Origin: Effrenium voratum
Lineage: Eukaryota > Sar > Dinophyceae > Suessiales > Symbiodiniaceae
NCBI GenBank assembly: GCA_963377175.1
Contig: CAUJNA010003299.1
Location: 357,775 to 421,774, forward strand
DNA length: 64,000 nucleotides
Reading direction: 5' to 3'
Below, piece by piece: positions 29,337 through 39,100 of this stretch. The notes under the pieces were generated by a model, which did no database searches, had not been told where the DNA came from, and worked only from the letters and a program-made list of their open reading frames with translations. Numbering within the stretch: position 1 is the first letter of the stretch; each line of letters begins with the position of its first letter. Both the position numbers and the translations under genes were made by a program.

Positions 29337-29412
29337 ACCAACCACAAACCACACAAACCAACCACAAACCAACCACAAACCAACCACAAACCAACCACAA
29401 ACCAACCACACA
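29337..29412. repeat. Short tandem repeat (ACAAACCAACC)n
   Basis: An 11-bp unit (with a shorter variant at the left end) is repeated about six times. It makes the minus-strand reading GLWLVCGWFVVG-like, which is an artefact of the repeat. Confidence 0.85.
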
Positions 29413-29504
29413 CCATGGGAAGTTGCATGGTTTCCTTGGTTCCCCACTTGCAATATTTAGGGCATCCACCGGGTGGATCGGCTCGGAGGAGCTCCCAGAG
29501 GCGA

Positions 29505-29612
29505 AGGGCCATCCTTTGGCTGGCAAGACTGGGTCTGATAGTTCTGGGGGCGGGTTGATGCATTGCCTGGTGAATTTCGGAAAAGGTGAGACTGGGGAAG
29601 GAATTCCAGCTC
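29505..29612. repeat. Dispersed repeat D, copy 1
   Basis: Shares gggccatcctttgg, tggcaag-ctggg, gcgggtt-atgcattgcct and actggggaaggaattcca with 29705-29833 (copy 2). Parts of the same motif (ggccatctttgggcggcaag; gaggcggcttgatggatta) recur at 32208-32290. Non-coding. Confidence 0.7.
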
Positions 29613-29704
29613 CAAAACTTGGTTGACGTTGGAAGGAGAGCAAAAGTTTCAAAATTTCGGCAGAACCACCATAAGCAAAAATGTGTGTCCAATTTTTCCC
29701 AACA

Positions 29705-29910
29705 ACAACCACGAAAAGGGCCATCCTTTGGGTGGCAAGGCTGGGACCAGGATGAACCATTGATTCTTGAGGCGGGTTAATGCATTGCCTAGTGAATTTC
29801 GGAGAAGGTGGGACTGGGGAAGGAATTCCAACAGGGCCATGTTTGGGGTTAAACAAAAGGTGAGGCGGATTGATGGATGGAAGGCAAAGAGGGCCATCTG
29901 TTCTAAGGTT
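29705..29910. repeat. Dispersed repeat D, copy 2, with adjoining motif
   Basis: Second copy of the element at 29505. It continues into aaaaggtgaggcggattgat followed by ggatggaa at 29856-29882, which is repeated exactly at 30050-30076. Together these suggest a nested or tandemly duplicated short element. Confidence 0.65.
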
Positions 29911-30984
29911 TGATTCCCCAGTCTCTTCACCCAGCGTTCTCTTTAGAAACCACCTACGTTTCATGATGTTGGCCATTTCTTGAAGAGAAGGATCCGTGAA
30001 GGGAATGGGGAGGGTACAGCTAGGGGTTGGGTGGGAAGGGGTTTAAACAAAAGGTGAGGCGGATTGATGGATGGAAAGCCAGATGTGAGATTGTATTCAA
30101 AGCGGGGGCCTTCCTTCATTCACGCATTCAAACACGCACAGGCAGAATTCTACCTAGACTAGACCCCTACAATCCGAATGCCATGGTGATCAAACGAGTG
30201 GGCAAGCAACGAGAGAGCTCCTCTGAATCACGCTCCAACGGATTCCGGTTTTGGACGGGGCGAAAGGCAAAGGTGGCCCAAAGAGCTCAGGTCTACGACG
30301 GGCGCCTTCCCCTCCAAACGATCCTTTGGCCTTTTTCTCTTGCGGACAGTACCTGAACATTTGCGAAATTTGGGCGGCCTTCTGCAACCCCTTTCGGTTG
30401 TAGCCAACTCATCAAAGGATGCCAACCCCCTTTTAAATTCCGCCTCTTCAAAGCCGCCCTTTGTTTCCTGTTGCAAATCCAACCTGGGATAGATTAATTA
30501 CTCAGAACCCATTTCGGGCCTTGGGGGTAGGGCGTTTCCCTTTGCTTTCCAGTCCCAGAACATCGGCATCTTGGAGCCTTCAACCTACTTCCACTGCAAA
30601 GAACGATTCCCTATCCCTGTGTCTAACTGGTCATATGAACCAACACCAAGGGCTCCTGGAGGCCCCTGAAGCATCACAAGGGAAGCTCGATTTCGATGTT
30701 TCAGCCAAGGAGAAAAATGTGCCATGGTCATTTTACATGTCTTCTCTGGGTGGTTCCCTCTACCCCTCTCGAATGAAAACCCGGAAACCCTAATGGTTGA
30801 GCCCCCAAGCCCCCCTTCGGAGCTTGAACATCCAAACCCCTGGCCAACCCAAACCCCCCCACCCCCCAAACCCTAAAAAAAAAACGAGGGGGGAAACCAA
30901 AAAAAACACAACCCACTTCCGAAGGACCCAACCCACCCGGACCTGCCTTGACCATCCCCTCCCCTCGCCCATGGCCAGCCCAGC

Positions 30985-31084
30985 CGTCCCGGGCTCCCGG
31001 GCGTGCAATCTGCGTCTGCGAGGCAGAGCTGCCCGGGCGCGTGAAGCTGGCCACGGCCAGGGAGCTCCCCGAGGTGGAGAAGTC
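30985..31084 (-). CDS. Small exon-like island with two 12-residue modules
   Basis: The minus strand reads ccatcgccAG|GAC at 31085/31084. The phase-0 frame DFSTSGSSLAVASFTRPG, then SSASQTQIARPG, matches the LDF / SxLxxxSFxRxG modules of the giant gene. The exon would begin with the D of LDF, the same module position and phase as the presumed start of block B (15960). The 3' boundary is uncertain. Confidence 0.5.
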
Positions 31085-31161
31085 CTGGCGATGGCGCGTG
31101 CAGCTCGTTCGCGGCATTGGGGTGACCATCGCCAGATCCCAGGCGCCGATGGCTCGTGCCG

Positions 31162-31290
31162 GGGTAACTTTGCAAATGTGGCTGAGACATATTTCTCATC
31201 TTTTGGTGGCTTCCCCGTCATCCCATGTTCATGGGATGCCCCCGGATCGCAAGTCCCATCCACAGCAAAAGGAAGCCTCCCCCCTAGCAA
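31162..31290. repeat. Left arm of a 0.7-kb inverted repeat
   Basis: The reverse complement of 31740-31868 matches this stretch: gtaactt, then gtggctgagacatattt, a tcatgggat block, and gatcgcaagtcccatcca followed by cagcaaaaggaa. The arms are about 130 bp with several indels, separated by about 450 bp. Could be the ends of a non-autonomous DNA transposon or two copies of a dispersed repeat in opposite orientation. Confidence 0.65.
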
Positions 31291-31739
31291 AAGGAAGCCT
31301 CCAACTGGATTAGTTTTTTCTTTTTTTTCGCGTCCCCCTTTTCTTGTTTTGGGCGCCAAAGGGATCGAGCCCTTTTAGGGGCCCTCCCACCCATTTTTGG
31401 GGAAGCCCTCCATTTCGGGAAGCTCGCCAGATCCCTGGGACCTGGGATGACCGGTGCTGGGGGGGATTTCACCAAAAAGATGAGAGAGAGGGATGGGGAA
31501 AAGACCAGCCACCCATGGGTGAAACCTGACCCACGAACCCATTGACAATTTTATGCACTCCTGTGCCGAAATGGAGGGGCCCCGAAACCGGGCTGCCCGC
31601 AGAGCCCCCCGCTGAAAGTGACTAACTTTTGGTGGGTGAAATGGAAATTACCAGTAAACACTACAAAGCTAAAAGGCTAACGGGATGGCTGGGAGCCACC
31701 AAGTTTTTGGTCTCCCTTTTGCCAAGCCCCAAGCGGGGA

Positions 31740-31868
31740 CCCGAACAAAAACACCATCCACTTAGAGGATTCCTTTTGCTTGGGTGGATGGGACTTGCGA
31801 TCTGGGGGTTGATCACAAGATCCCATGAATATGGGATGAAATATGTCTCAGCCACACGGGAAAGTTAC
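31740..31868. repeat. Right arm of the 0.7-kb inverted repeat
   Basis: Inverted counterpart of 31162-31290; the interior is given in that entry. The interior (31291-31739) has no open frame of interest. Confidence 0.65.
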
Positions 31869-33414
31869 CCGTGGTCATTTGACCCACAGACCAATCCATC
31901 TATGCAATGGATTCAGTACAGCCCCGTACTTCCAGGCAAGCCACTGGGAACCAAAAAACTCCTTACCCTTGTTTACCCACATTTACCCCCCCTTCCCCTC
32001 CTCTGCAGGTCAATTGGTACATGTCAAGCCCCATCCATAGGCTTCCAGGGCTTCCAGGGCTTCCAGGCGTCTCGCCAGCTCTTGTCGGCTTGAGGGACCG
32101 TCTAGGTGCTCAATGTTTTTTGTTTTGTTTTTTTCCCGTTTTTTTTTTTGGGGGGGGGGGGCTAGATCGACCCACAAAGCCCCGGTGGATTGATGGATGG
32201 AAGGCCAAGACGGCCATCTTTGGGCGGCAAGACCAGGTGCAGAATGTTTGAGGCGGCTTGATGGATTACCTGGTGCAAAAATCAGGTAACTTGAGGATTG
32301 CGGCACAAATCCATGTATGCAATATGTTCCTACCACCAAATGGTTATTCATCAAAGGCTCCAATTCACTTGCTGGTGCTCAGTAGGAAGGGAATCACCCA
32401 GTCCGGGTGTTGCGAATGAACCGGTTTTGGGGATTCCAGTTCAGCCGCCCAATCGCTGTACGCAATATTTGCCTACCCGCAAATGGGTCAAATGTCCCAC
32501 ATTTGTTTCCTACGTTTACCCCAAATGATTTCTCAATTGGTAGATATTGCCATGGATGGTTGAGCGGCAGGGAATTGCCCTCACAACAATGGAAGCCACT
32601 GGTTTGGGCGGCACTTTTGGACGGCACTCCCTGTCCTCTTCCAGTGGAACGAGGGTGGTTTTCTTAGAGAAATGCATTCTGTCCTACTGGATACACCTGA
32701 CAAATTTCACCCGGATGTAGAAACCCTTTGAAACTCAACTTAAGGTGGTCCCTTTTTTGGGCAGACAAGTATGCTCGCTCTACGGAAGCCTGATTCATCA
32801 CTCCATGACCTATCTGGCTAAGGGAAAGGAAACCCATTTCAAAGGGCGACGTCCTTTTGTCGAACACCCGAGCTCTTTCGGTGATTCCCATGGCTGTATC
32901 ACGGAAATGGCCACAGTGGGGCTGAGGGAAAGGAAGCCATAGGTCGCAAGATGGGTTCCCGCGCAAGCCCCCAAAATCCGTTGTCCTTTCAAGAGCTCAG
33001 TGAAAACCGCCCGACACGGCGAGCGAGGTTTGCGCTTGAGCTTGTAGGTTGTAGGGCCTGGACTTTCCTAAACCAGGGCTCCTCAAGCGGATAACAAAGT
33101 CCCCAGGTTGGCTTCCCTCAAAAACGGTACACCTCGAAAAGACCCTCAAAGCACCAACACCTCGACATGGTGTTCTAAAAGGAAAACAAACCGTTTCTGT
33201 GCCTCAAAGACGGCATTTAAAACTATAAAATGGGAACCGACGGAGCTGTTTTGATGGAGCAAAATCAATCAGAGCAAAAAAAAACAAGGGGTCCAAGTCA
33301 TCGAGCGGTTTAAACGGATCTGCTAATTCTACAGCGGACTATCATACCTTTGATTCGTCCGATTCAACCAGGCCAGTCGCGTCTTCTGCCGTGCACATCA
33401 ACAGACGCCAAGAG
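31869..33414. other. No gene recognised; partial repeat D at 32208-32290
   Basis: A T-run followed by a G-run at about 32115-32161, a partial copy of dispersed repeat D, and short frames only. Probably intronic. Confidence 0.4.
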
Positions 33415-33476
33415 GATCCACAGGATAAACTAACAACAAGGCCACGATCCACAGGATAAACTAGCAACAAGGCCAC
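33415..33476. repeat. 31-bp tandem duplication
   Basis: The 31-bp unit beginning gatccacaggataaacta is present twice in direct tandem with one mismatch (taacaa versus tagcaa). It lies immediately downstream (minus sense) of the module-encoding island at 33582-33480. Confidence 0.85.
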
Positions 33477-33479
33477 GTT

Positions 33480-33582
33480 TGCAAGAAGCTTCGAGCCCGT
33501 TTTCCGAAAGCAAAACGACGGCGGTCCTTGATGGACAGCGTGTTTCCTATCTGCACGACGCCGAAAACGAACAGCGCGGATC
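33480..33582 (-). CDS. Small exon-like island with two 12-residue modules
   Basis: The minus strand reads gccatgcAG|GA at 33583/33582. The frame continues SALFVFGVVQIG, then NTLSIKDRRRFAFG, which fits the G|SxLSxYG and GSxLSxxD modules. The acceptor would split the glycine codon. The frame meets a stop soon after, inside the 31-bp duplication. Probably an upstream small exon or relic of the giant repeat gene. Confidence 0.45.
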
Positions 33583-33998
33583 CTGCATGGCAGCAACTGA
33601 AAGCAAAAGCCAAGTCGGTTGTTTGGCAACACGCAACATACCTCCTTCTTCGTCAGGGGTTCATATAGCGAAAAAAGGAAAGAAGGGTGCAAGCAGTTGA
33701 AACCCGTTGAGAACCCATCGCGTCCGGCTGAGTAAGGAGCCCAAGGCCGAGCCCAAGCAAAGCTTCCCCAGAGCTGTGGAAAAAAAGATATCCCCTTTTG
33801 GCTTCCCTGAGGGTCATTTGAAAACTATGGTTGCTGGTCAGCACGTGACAAGGGTCGTCTATGGCAAATTCGAAGGCTTGGCTTGAGCGACCCTACCCTA
33901 GCCAAGATCCCATGTGAGTCGTGGCCAAACCTCCGCTTCTTTGGCCGATTGGGTCATGGTTAACTCGCTAGGAATCATTAAGCTTATTAAGGATGCTG

Positions 33999-34094
33999 AC
34001 CCTCCCACCGATTAACATGGAACCTGACGTTCAAGGGGTCCTGGTTTGGACCTGGGTCCCGAACGTCAGGTTCCATGTTGATTGTTGGGAGGGT
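33999..34094. repeat. Strong hairpin (34-bp inverted repeat)
   Basis: Left arm 33999-34032 and right arm 34061-34094 are reverse complements with three mismatches (core aacatggaacctgacgttc), separated by a 28-bp loop. Could be a tiny foldback or MITE-like element. No coding content. Confidence 0.8.
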
Positions 34095-34689
34095 ACTAGG
34101 TGGATGACTGTCCCTGTCAACCTGTCAACCCCAAGCAAAGGAATAGGTTTTTTGACTATGGCACATGTAGGATCCAAGCCGCTAAGGCATGTTCCACGCG
34201 CAGGTTGCACTTGGATCAAAAGCAATCCGTTCACTGGGGTTGCTTTAACCGGAAGTCTGGTTAAGTCAACCAGGATGCTTCCATGGAAACCAAGTTCTTG
34301 CGCTCTGCCTAAGGGTCCAAGCACTTTGCGAGGAATTTATTTTCAAGGATGTACTTGCCCACGGAATCCACGCAGCTTCTATTCGTTCTATTTAGGTACA
34401 GTACTTTGAATGACTCCGGATTAACACACGCACACAGGTTCCACCAAAGGAACGTCAGGGAACATCCAATGCCAAGTTGGATCCTCTGTGCTTCGGCGCT
34501 CGGATTCGAATCGAGACATTCATGCAAGGAGACTTTAAAAACCAAATTCCCCAGCGATACAGGTTATACCTTGGGGTGCAAAACAGGGGCTCTGGGAAAG
34601 ATGCTTAAAACATCGCCATCCCCTGTCCATTCCTCCAAACAAACATCTTAAAAAAGCACCTTCCCGCGACTCCGACTCCGAATCGGCGC

Positions 34690-34772
34690 TTGACCGACCA
34701 AAACAAATCGTCGGAAGCTCTCGCTCCTAAATGGGCGAAGGATGTCACGGACAAGGAGTTTCCGAAGTCCAC
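34690..34772 (-). CDS. Small exon-like island with the 12-residue module
   Basis: The minus strand reads caacaAG|GTG at 34773/34772 and then encodes VDFGNSLSVTSFAHLG followed by ARASDD, matching the LDF / GxSLSxxSFAxLG modules of the giant gene. The next region loses similarity. Donor not identified with confidence. Confidence 0.45.
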
Positions 34773-35229
34773 CTTGTTGAGCAGGGAGAACCGATTGCCT
34801 GCCGCGCATCGGATTTTCGCGCGGCTTTCCCTTCTTTTCGGGACCCAAAAGTTGAAGCTTGCCTTGGTCTTCATGGTTGGGCCGGGTTCCGGTCCCCAGT
34901 ATTTCTGACAAAGCAAACGCTACCAGTGCCAAAAAGGGGGCGGGAGGTTGACAGTGATCACCCTTCAAGGAGCGCGAGGGGACCCGATGGCGCACTAAGA
35001 AAGGAAAGAAAGGGATCCCTGATTAATCGCGCCAGAGAGAGAGAGGTGGTATCCTGCGCCGCATGCTTCGGGTTTGGTTGCCAGGTGTGCTCTGGGCCTT
35101 TGGGGGTTGACATCATACACCGAAAAAACAAGTGGGTCTTTGCAGGGGGTGTGTCTAGAAATGTGTGTTCAAGCCATGTGAAACTGTGAGCATTTGGAGT
35201 AGGGGGTCCCACTAACATGGTCTTTTCTA

Positions 35230-35318
35230 CTCACTTCCTGAGTGGCCTGGCCAAAAAAAGTCAAAACTTGTTGTGCGCCTTCCCAAAAAAGTGTAAGTCC
35301 AGGAACTCAGGAAGTGAG
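35230..35318. mobile_element. MITE-like element, copy 2
   Basis: 89 bp with terminal inverted repeats ctcacttcctgagt (left) and actcaggaagtgag (right), a perfect match of 14 bp. The left inner region (ggcctggccaaaaaaagtc) matches the copy at 4857-4964. Single ends of the same family occur at about 46460-46478 and 59957-59974. Confidence 0.7.
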
Positions 35319-36082
35319 TCTCTGCCTCCAGCTGGTTCTCTCTCTCTCTCTCTGAGCTCCAGATTGCTGGGTGGTTTTGCTCCTGACGCACCCTGCAGAG
35401 CCGGCAGCTCCCATCAACCACTCCAAAAGGAAAAATGTTCTCAGGGCAGGGAACTGAGAGAATCCCATGGACTTCACCAAGTCTTCGCCCCTATGGGGGC
35501 ACCCCACCAATTCGATTGAGACAACTCTGAGCCTTCGGGTCCCTTGCTACCTTCTGATGTACTTCACGCAGTGAGATCCCAGGCAAGCCCCGACAGGTAA
35601 CCAGCCATTGGGCCTTTTTCGGTGTTTGATTTGGGTGGTGCCTGGGTCATCTACTCTCCAAGGAAGTGAAATCACTGAGAACTGAAACCCAACGATTCAT
35701 CCACACCAGGCAACGCGGGACATGCAGGGTGTTTGCTCCATGTTTTACACCGAGCCCGAAGATGGGTTGAGGGCTTGCACAAAAATCCGGGCCCCGCATG
35801 TCCCATCCGCCAAAATGTTTCTGTGCAATTCACATGGAGATGATTGTCACCTTTGGGGGAAACCTCTACCCCCTCAGGACCCCTGGACCCTATGAGGAAG
35901 ACCTCAAACACGGTGGTTGGGTTACGGATCTACCGGGTTCTACATGCATTTCCGTCGGCCTGCTTTCGGGTGCTATCGCGATCGACCAAATCGGCCAGAT
36001 CGGCCAGATCAACCTGTATGATGGACGCTTGGCGTCTACTCTGCAGGCTCCTTCTTTTGGGGGGCATTTGGCTTTTTGGGGG
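35319..36082. other. No gene recognised; (TC)n at 35337-35354
   Basis: Short frames only. A nine-unit TC run lies at the left, and aatcggccagatcggccaga near 35990 is a small direct duplication. Confidence 0.4.
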
Positions 36083-36098
36083 TCCTGGCAGCAACATA
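36083..36098. repeat. Target-site duplication, 3' side of the LINE
   Basis: tcctggcagcaacata, identical to 45395-45410. On the minus strand it directly follows the element's short A-rich tail (aataaaaaa). A 16-bp perfect match at exactly the positions expected for target-primed reverse transcription. Confidence 0.85.
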
Positions 36099-36186
36099 TT
36101 TTTTATTCTCCCCACTCGAACGCAGCGTCGCGCCGATGCAGCTAGCACAGCTTGAGCGATGCTGAGCCTGCACTTCAAGAAGCGGC

Positions 36187-39100
36187 TCAAGGCCACGAAC
36201 GTGCAAAATCACAGGCCCTCCGAAGTGGCCTGGACTTAAAGAAAGCAGCCAGCACAGTGTGAACACGTTGCGCCAGCGCATCAGGCCAAGGAAACACAAC
36301 CCCCGGTAACAGCCTTAAAATACCACAAGAAGGCCGAGTTACCTGCTCCACTTTCAGCTCCCAACCAAACACATCGGCAACCAAAAACAAAGCAAAACGG
36401 AAAACACCAACCAACGCCCCCAAGGTCCGAGGAAGGGTCTCACCGGCAGAAAGTGCAAAGGGGTCAATCCAAGTCTGTGTCCTTTCATTGGAAACCAAAA
36501 CGGGCAAAACAACAGCGGACTGCAGGTGGAAACCAACAAACAATTCCAAAAAAGACACAGGCATTTCCATGGTGGCCTCCAAATCTAAACTCGAGATCCA
36601 ATCCGTGAGAGCCCTGGCAGTCGTGCCACTGAAAGCCCTCACCTGCTCATGTTGACTAAGCAGCGGATATGGATTGAGAGGCAAAGTGTCAAAAAAGTCT
36701 CCAGTATTTGGAGATGCGGTCAAAAAGAAATCGTCTCCTACCCAATCTTCATCATCAGGATCAGGGGTTTTGATCAGGGCTTTCTTGGCCAACGCAAGGA
36801 GAAAAAGCTGAAAACGACGACTGCAATTGCGGTTATGTAGATGCTGTACACAAAGCTCATCATACAGTTTCCGAAAACCAGCCGTGCCCGCATTCATTCG
36901 AGCTGACTTGGCAGCAACATCTGCTGCCTCATTCCAGTGTGCCTGCCACACCAGGTCAGAGTCAGCTACATCAACAAGTGCCGCCACATCCACATGCGCT
37001 GAGGTTTTGATCAGTGTGACTATGCCGTCCAAACTAGCAAGAAGCTGCAAGACCAGCTCCCACAGGTCTTCGTCCTTCCAGGCAGATGGAACGGCGCCAT
37101 GCCGACACAAGTAGTCGTAACCATCCTTCACATACGCGCAGTCCGTGTAGACAATTGCTGAGCATGCATGAAAACGGCACCATGCCATGGCCACTATCAC
37201 TGCATAAAGCTCTGCGCGCGCATTGTTCTGCAACATCCCAGGTAAAAGACCGCTCTGCAGCACAACTGCTCCGTCTGCATGTACACAAGCCCAACTTGCC
37301 AAAGCCAGTGTGGGCACTCTGGCATCTGTGCAGGATCCATCAGTGAAAATATGTTGAACACTGCCTGAAACCGGTGCCCCATGCCAAAGTGTGGGAATTC
37401 CAGGAAGTGCCGTGAGTTCACGCCAGAAACCCCTCAACGCAGCAGGTTCTGAGGAAATGCCATGATGGGTCAGAGCAACGCAGCACGAACTCCACATGCC
37501 AACACAATCCGGAAAAGCAGCACGCTCTTCTGCATAATATCCACAGGATAATGCCCTGTGTTGCAGAGTGTCCTCTTGTCCACAATGCTCGCAAAGACAG
37601 GAAATGGAGATGTCAAATTTGCTCTTGAAGGTGTTCAGAAAACAAGTGCCATCCCGTATGCAGTCCAGCAGCGCACTGTCAGTGCGATCCAAATTTCGCG
37701 GTTTGAAAAAGGAAGCATGGTAATCAATCCCTGCCAAGCCAGCATAGTCCCGACGGTGGCCTAGTTCTCCAGCCACCGAGCATCTCCAAGCAAATTCAAC
37801 CAACTTTCGGAGGTGTTGCTTTGTGAGAAGCAGAAGGTCAAAACAGCCAAAATCTGTGCCCAGAAGCAAATCAGCAGAGATTGTCCATCCAAACCAGGCA
37901 CAAAAATCAAGAATCTTGGTGAAAGGGCCATGTCCTCTTTTACCATCATGCAGTTCAATGTATCGCGCCCAGCTGTTTCGAAGACCTCTGCTGATCATCA
38001 TTTGCTGAAAGAAGGTGCGCCAAGTCGTCCAGCAGTCATAGAAACCGGGATCTGTCAAAATTGGCAGTACACAAGCAAGCCTCAGTGCGGGATTTGCGCC
38101 AGCTCTGTCCACTCGCAGCCCACGCATGGTCCAAGTGCGGAGTTTGATGATCCACCGCCATCCAAACGTAACCTGCGCACATCCATGCAAAGAACGCGGA
38201 AAAAGAGCTGTATGTACCACCAGAAGCTTGTACCACAAGGCAATGTTGAGTTTCCGCAACTTGTTCCAGAAAGGCTGAACATCCAAGATCCGAGTCTGCA
38301 TCTGTCGATTACGATGTTGCAGGCCATAACACATGGAGGCGCCCATGTCTTTACCAGCCAATCGCACAGGGAAGCCCAAGGACTCGAGCAACTTCCTGTC
38401 AGCCGGAGATGTTGACCAGAAGGAAGACTTTTCCTGATCAATTTCCAGTCTGAAAAGATCAGTCCACACCTCCATGGTCAGGTATCCCTGCACAATGTCA
38501 GCGTAGGCACCACCCGTGATTTCCAAGTTGTCAACATAGCTGTACGCGGTAACCGCTGGACAAAAGGCTTCCATGTAAGAGTGAAAGGCAAAATTTACCA
38601 GAAGCATACCGAGGCAGGACATAGCATCCCCTTCTGGCAGCCCTGTGTCCGAGCCAATCCAGTCGCCAATTTGCCCTCGAACCTTGAAAGCCCTTTCAGA
38701 GTGCTGAAGAAAGGTCATCCAGGCATGTCTGACAGGCTCCGGAATACCCAACCGCTCTGCAAGGAAAGATATAGGAGCCCGTGGCAAACAATTGAAGCAC
38801 CGAACAATGTCAATGAGCCCACCACTATATGCACAGCCCGTGACGCCCGCCAATTCAACGCCAGCTTGAATAGCATAGGTGATGTCAGCGCAGCTTCTGC
38901 CTGCAAGGTAGCCATGTGCGTGAAAGTTGGCTGACCCAGCAAGTTGCCGGAGGAAAGACCTGGATCTGGCACAGCCCCAAATTCTGTAAAGCAGAGAAAA
39001 AAGGGTTATAGGCCGAAACTGCTTGGCCTCCTGCGCATCCGGCACCTTAGCCAAGCAAGAAACATGTCCTTGAACCAGTTGTCGAGGCCAAGTACCATGT

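Noticed and set aside
29125..29976. A 283-codon minus-strand frame as a gene
   Set aside because: Most of it runs through dispersed repeat D and the ACAAACCAACC array. Only the last part encodes module-like sequence.
36000..36180. Small plus-strand frames near the LINE 3' end
   Set aside because: They overlap the target duplication and LINE tail, and have no recognisable product.
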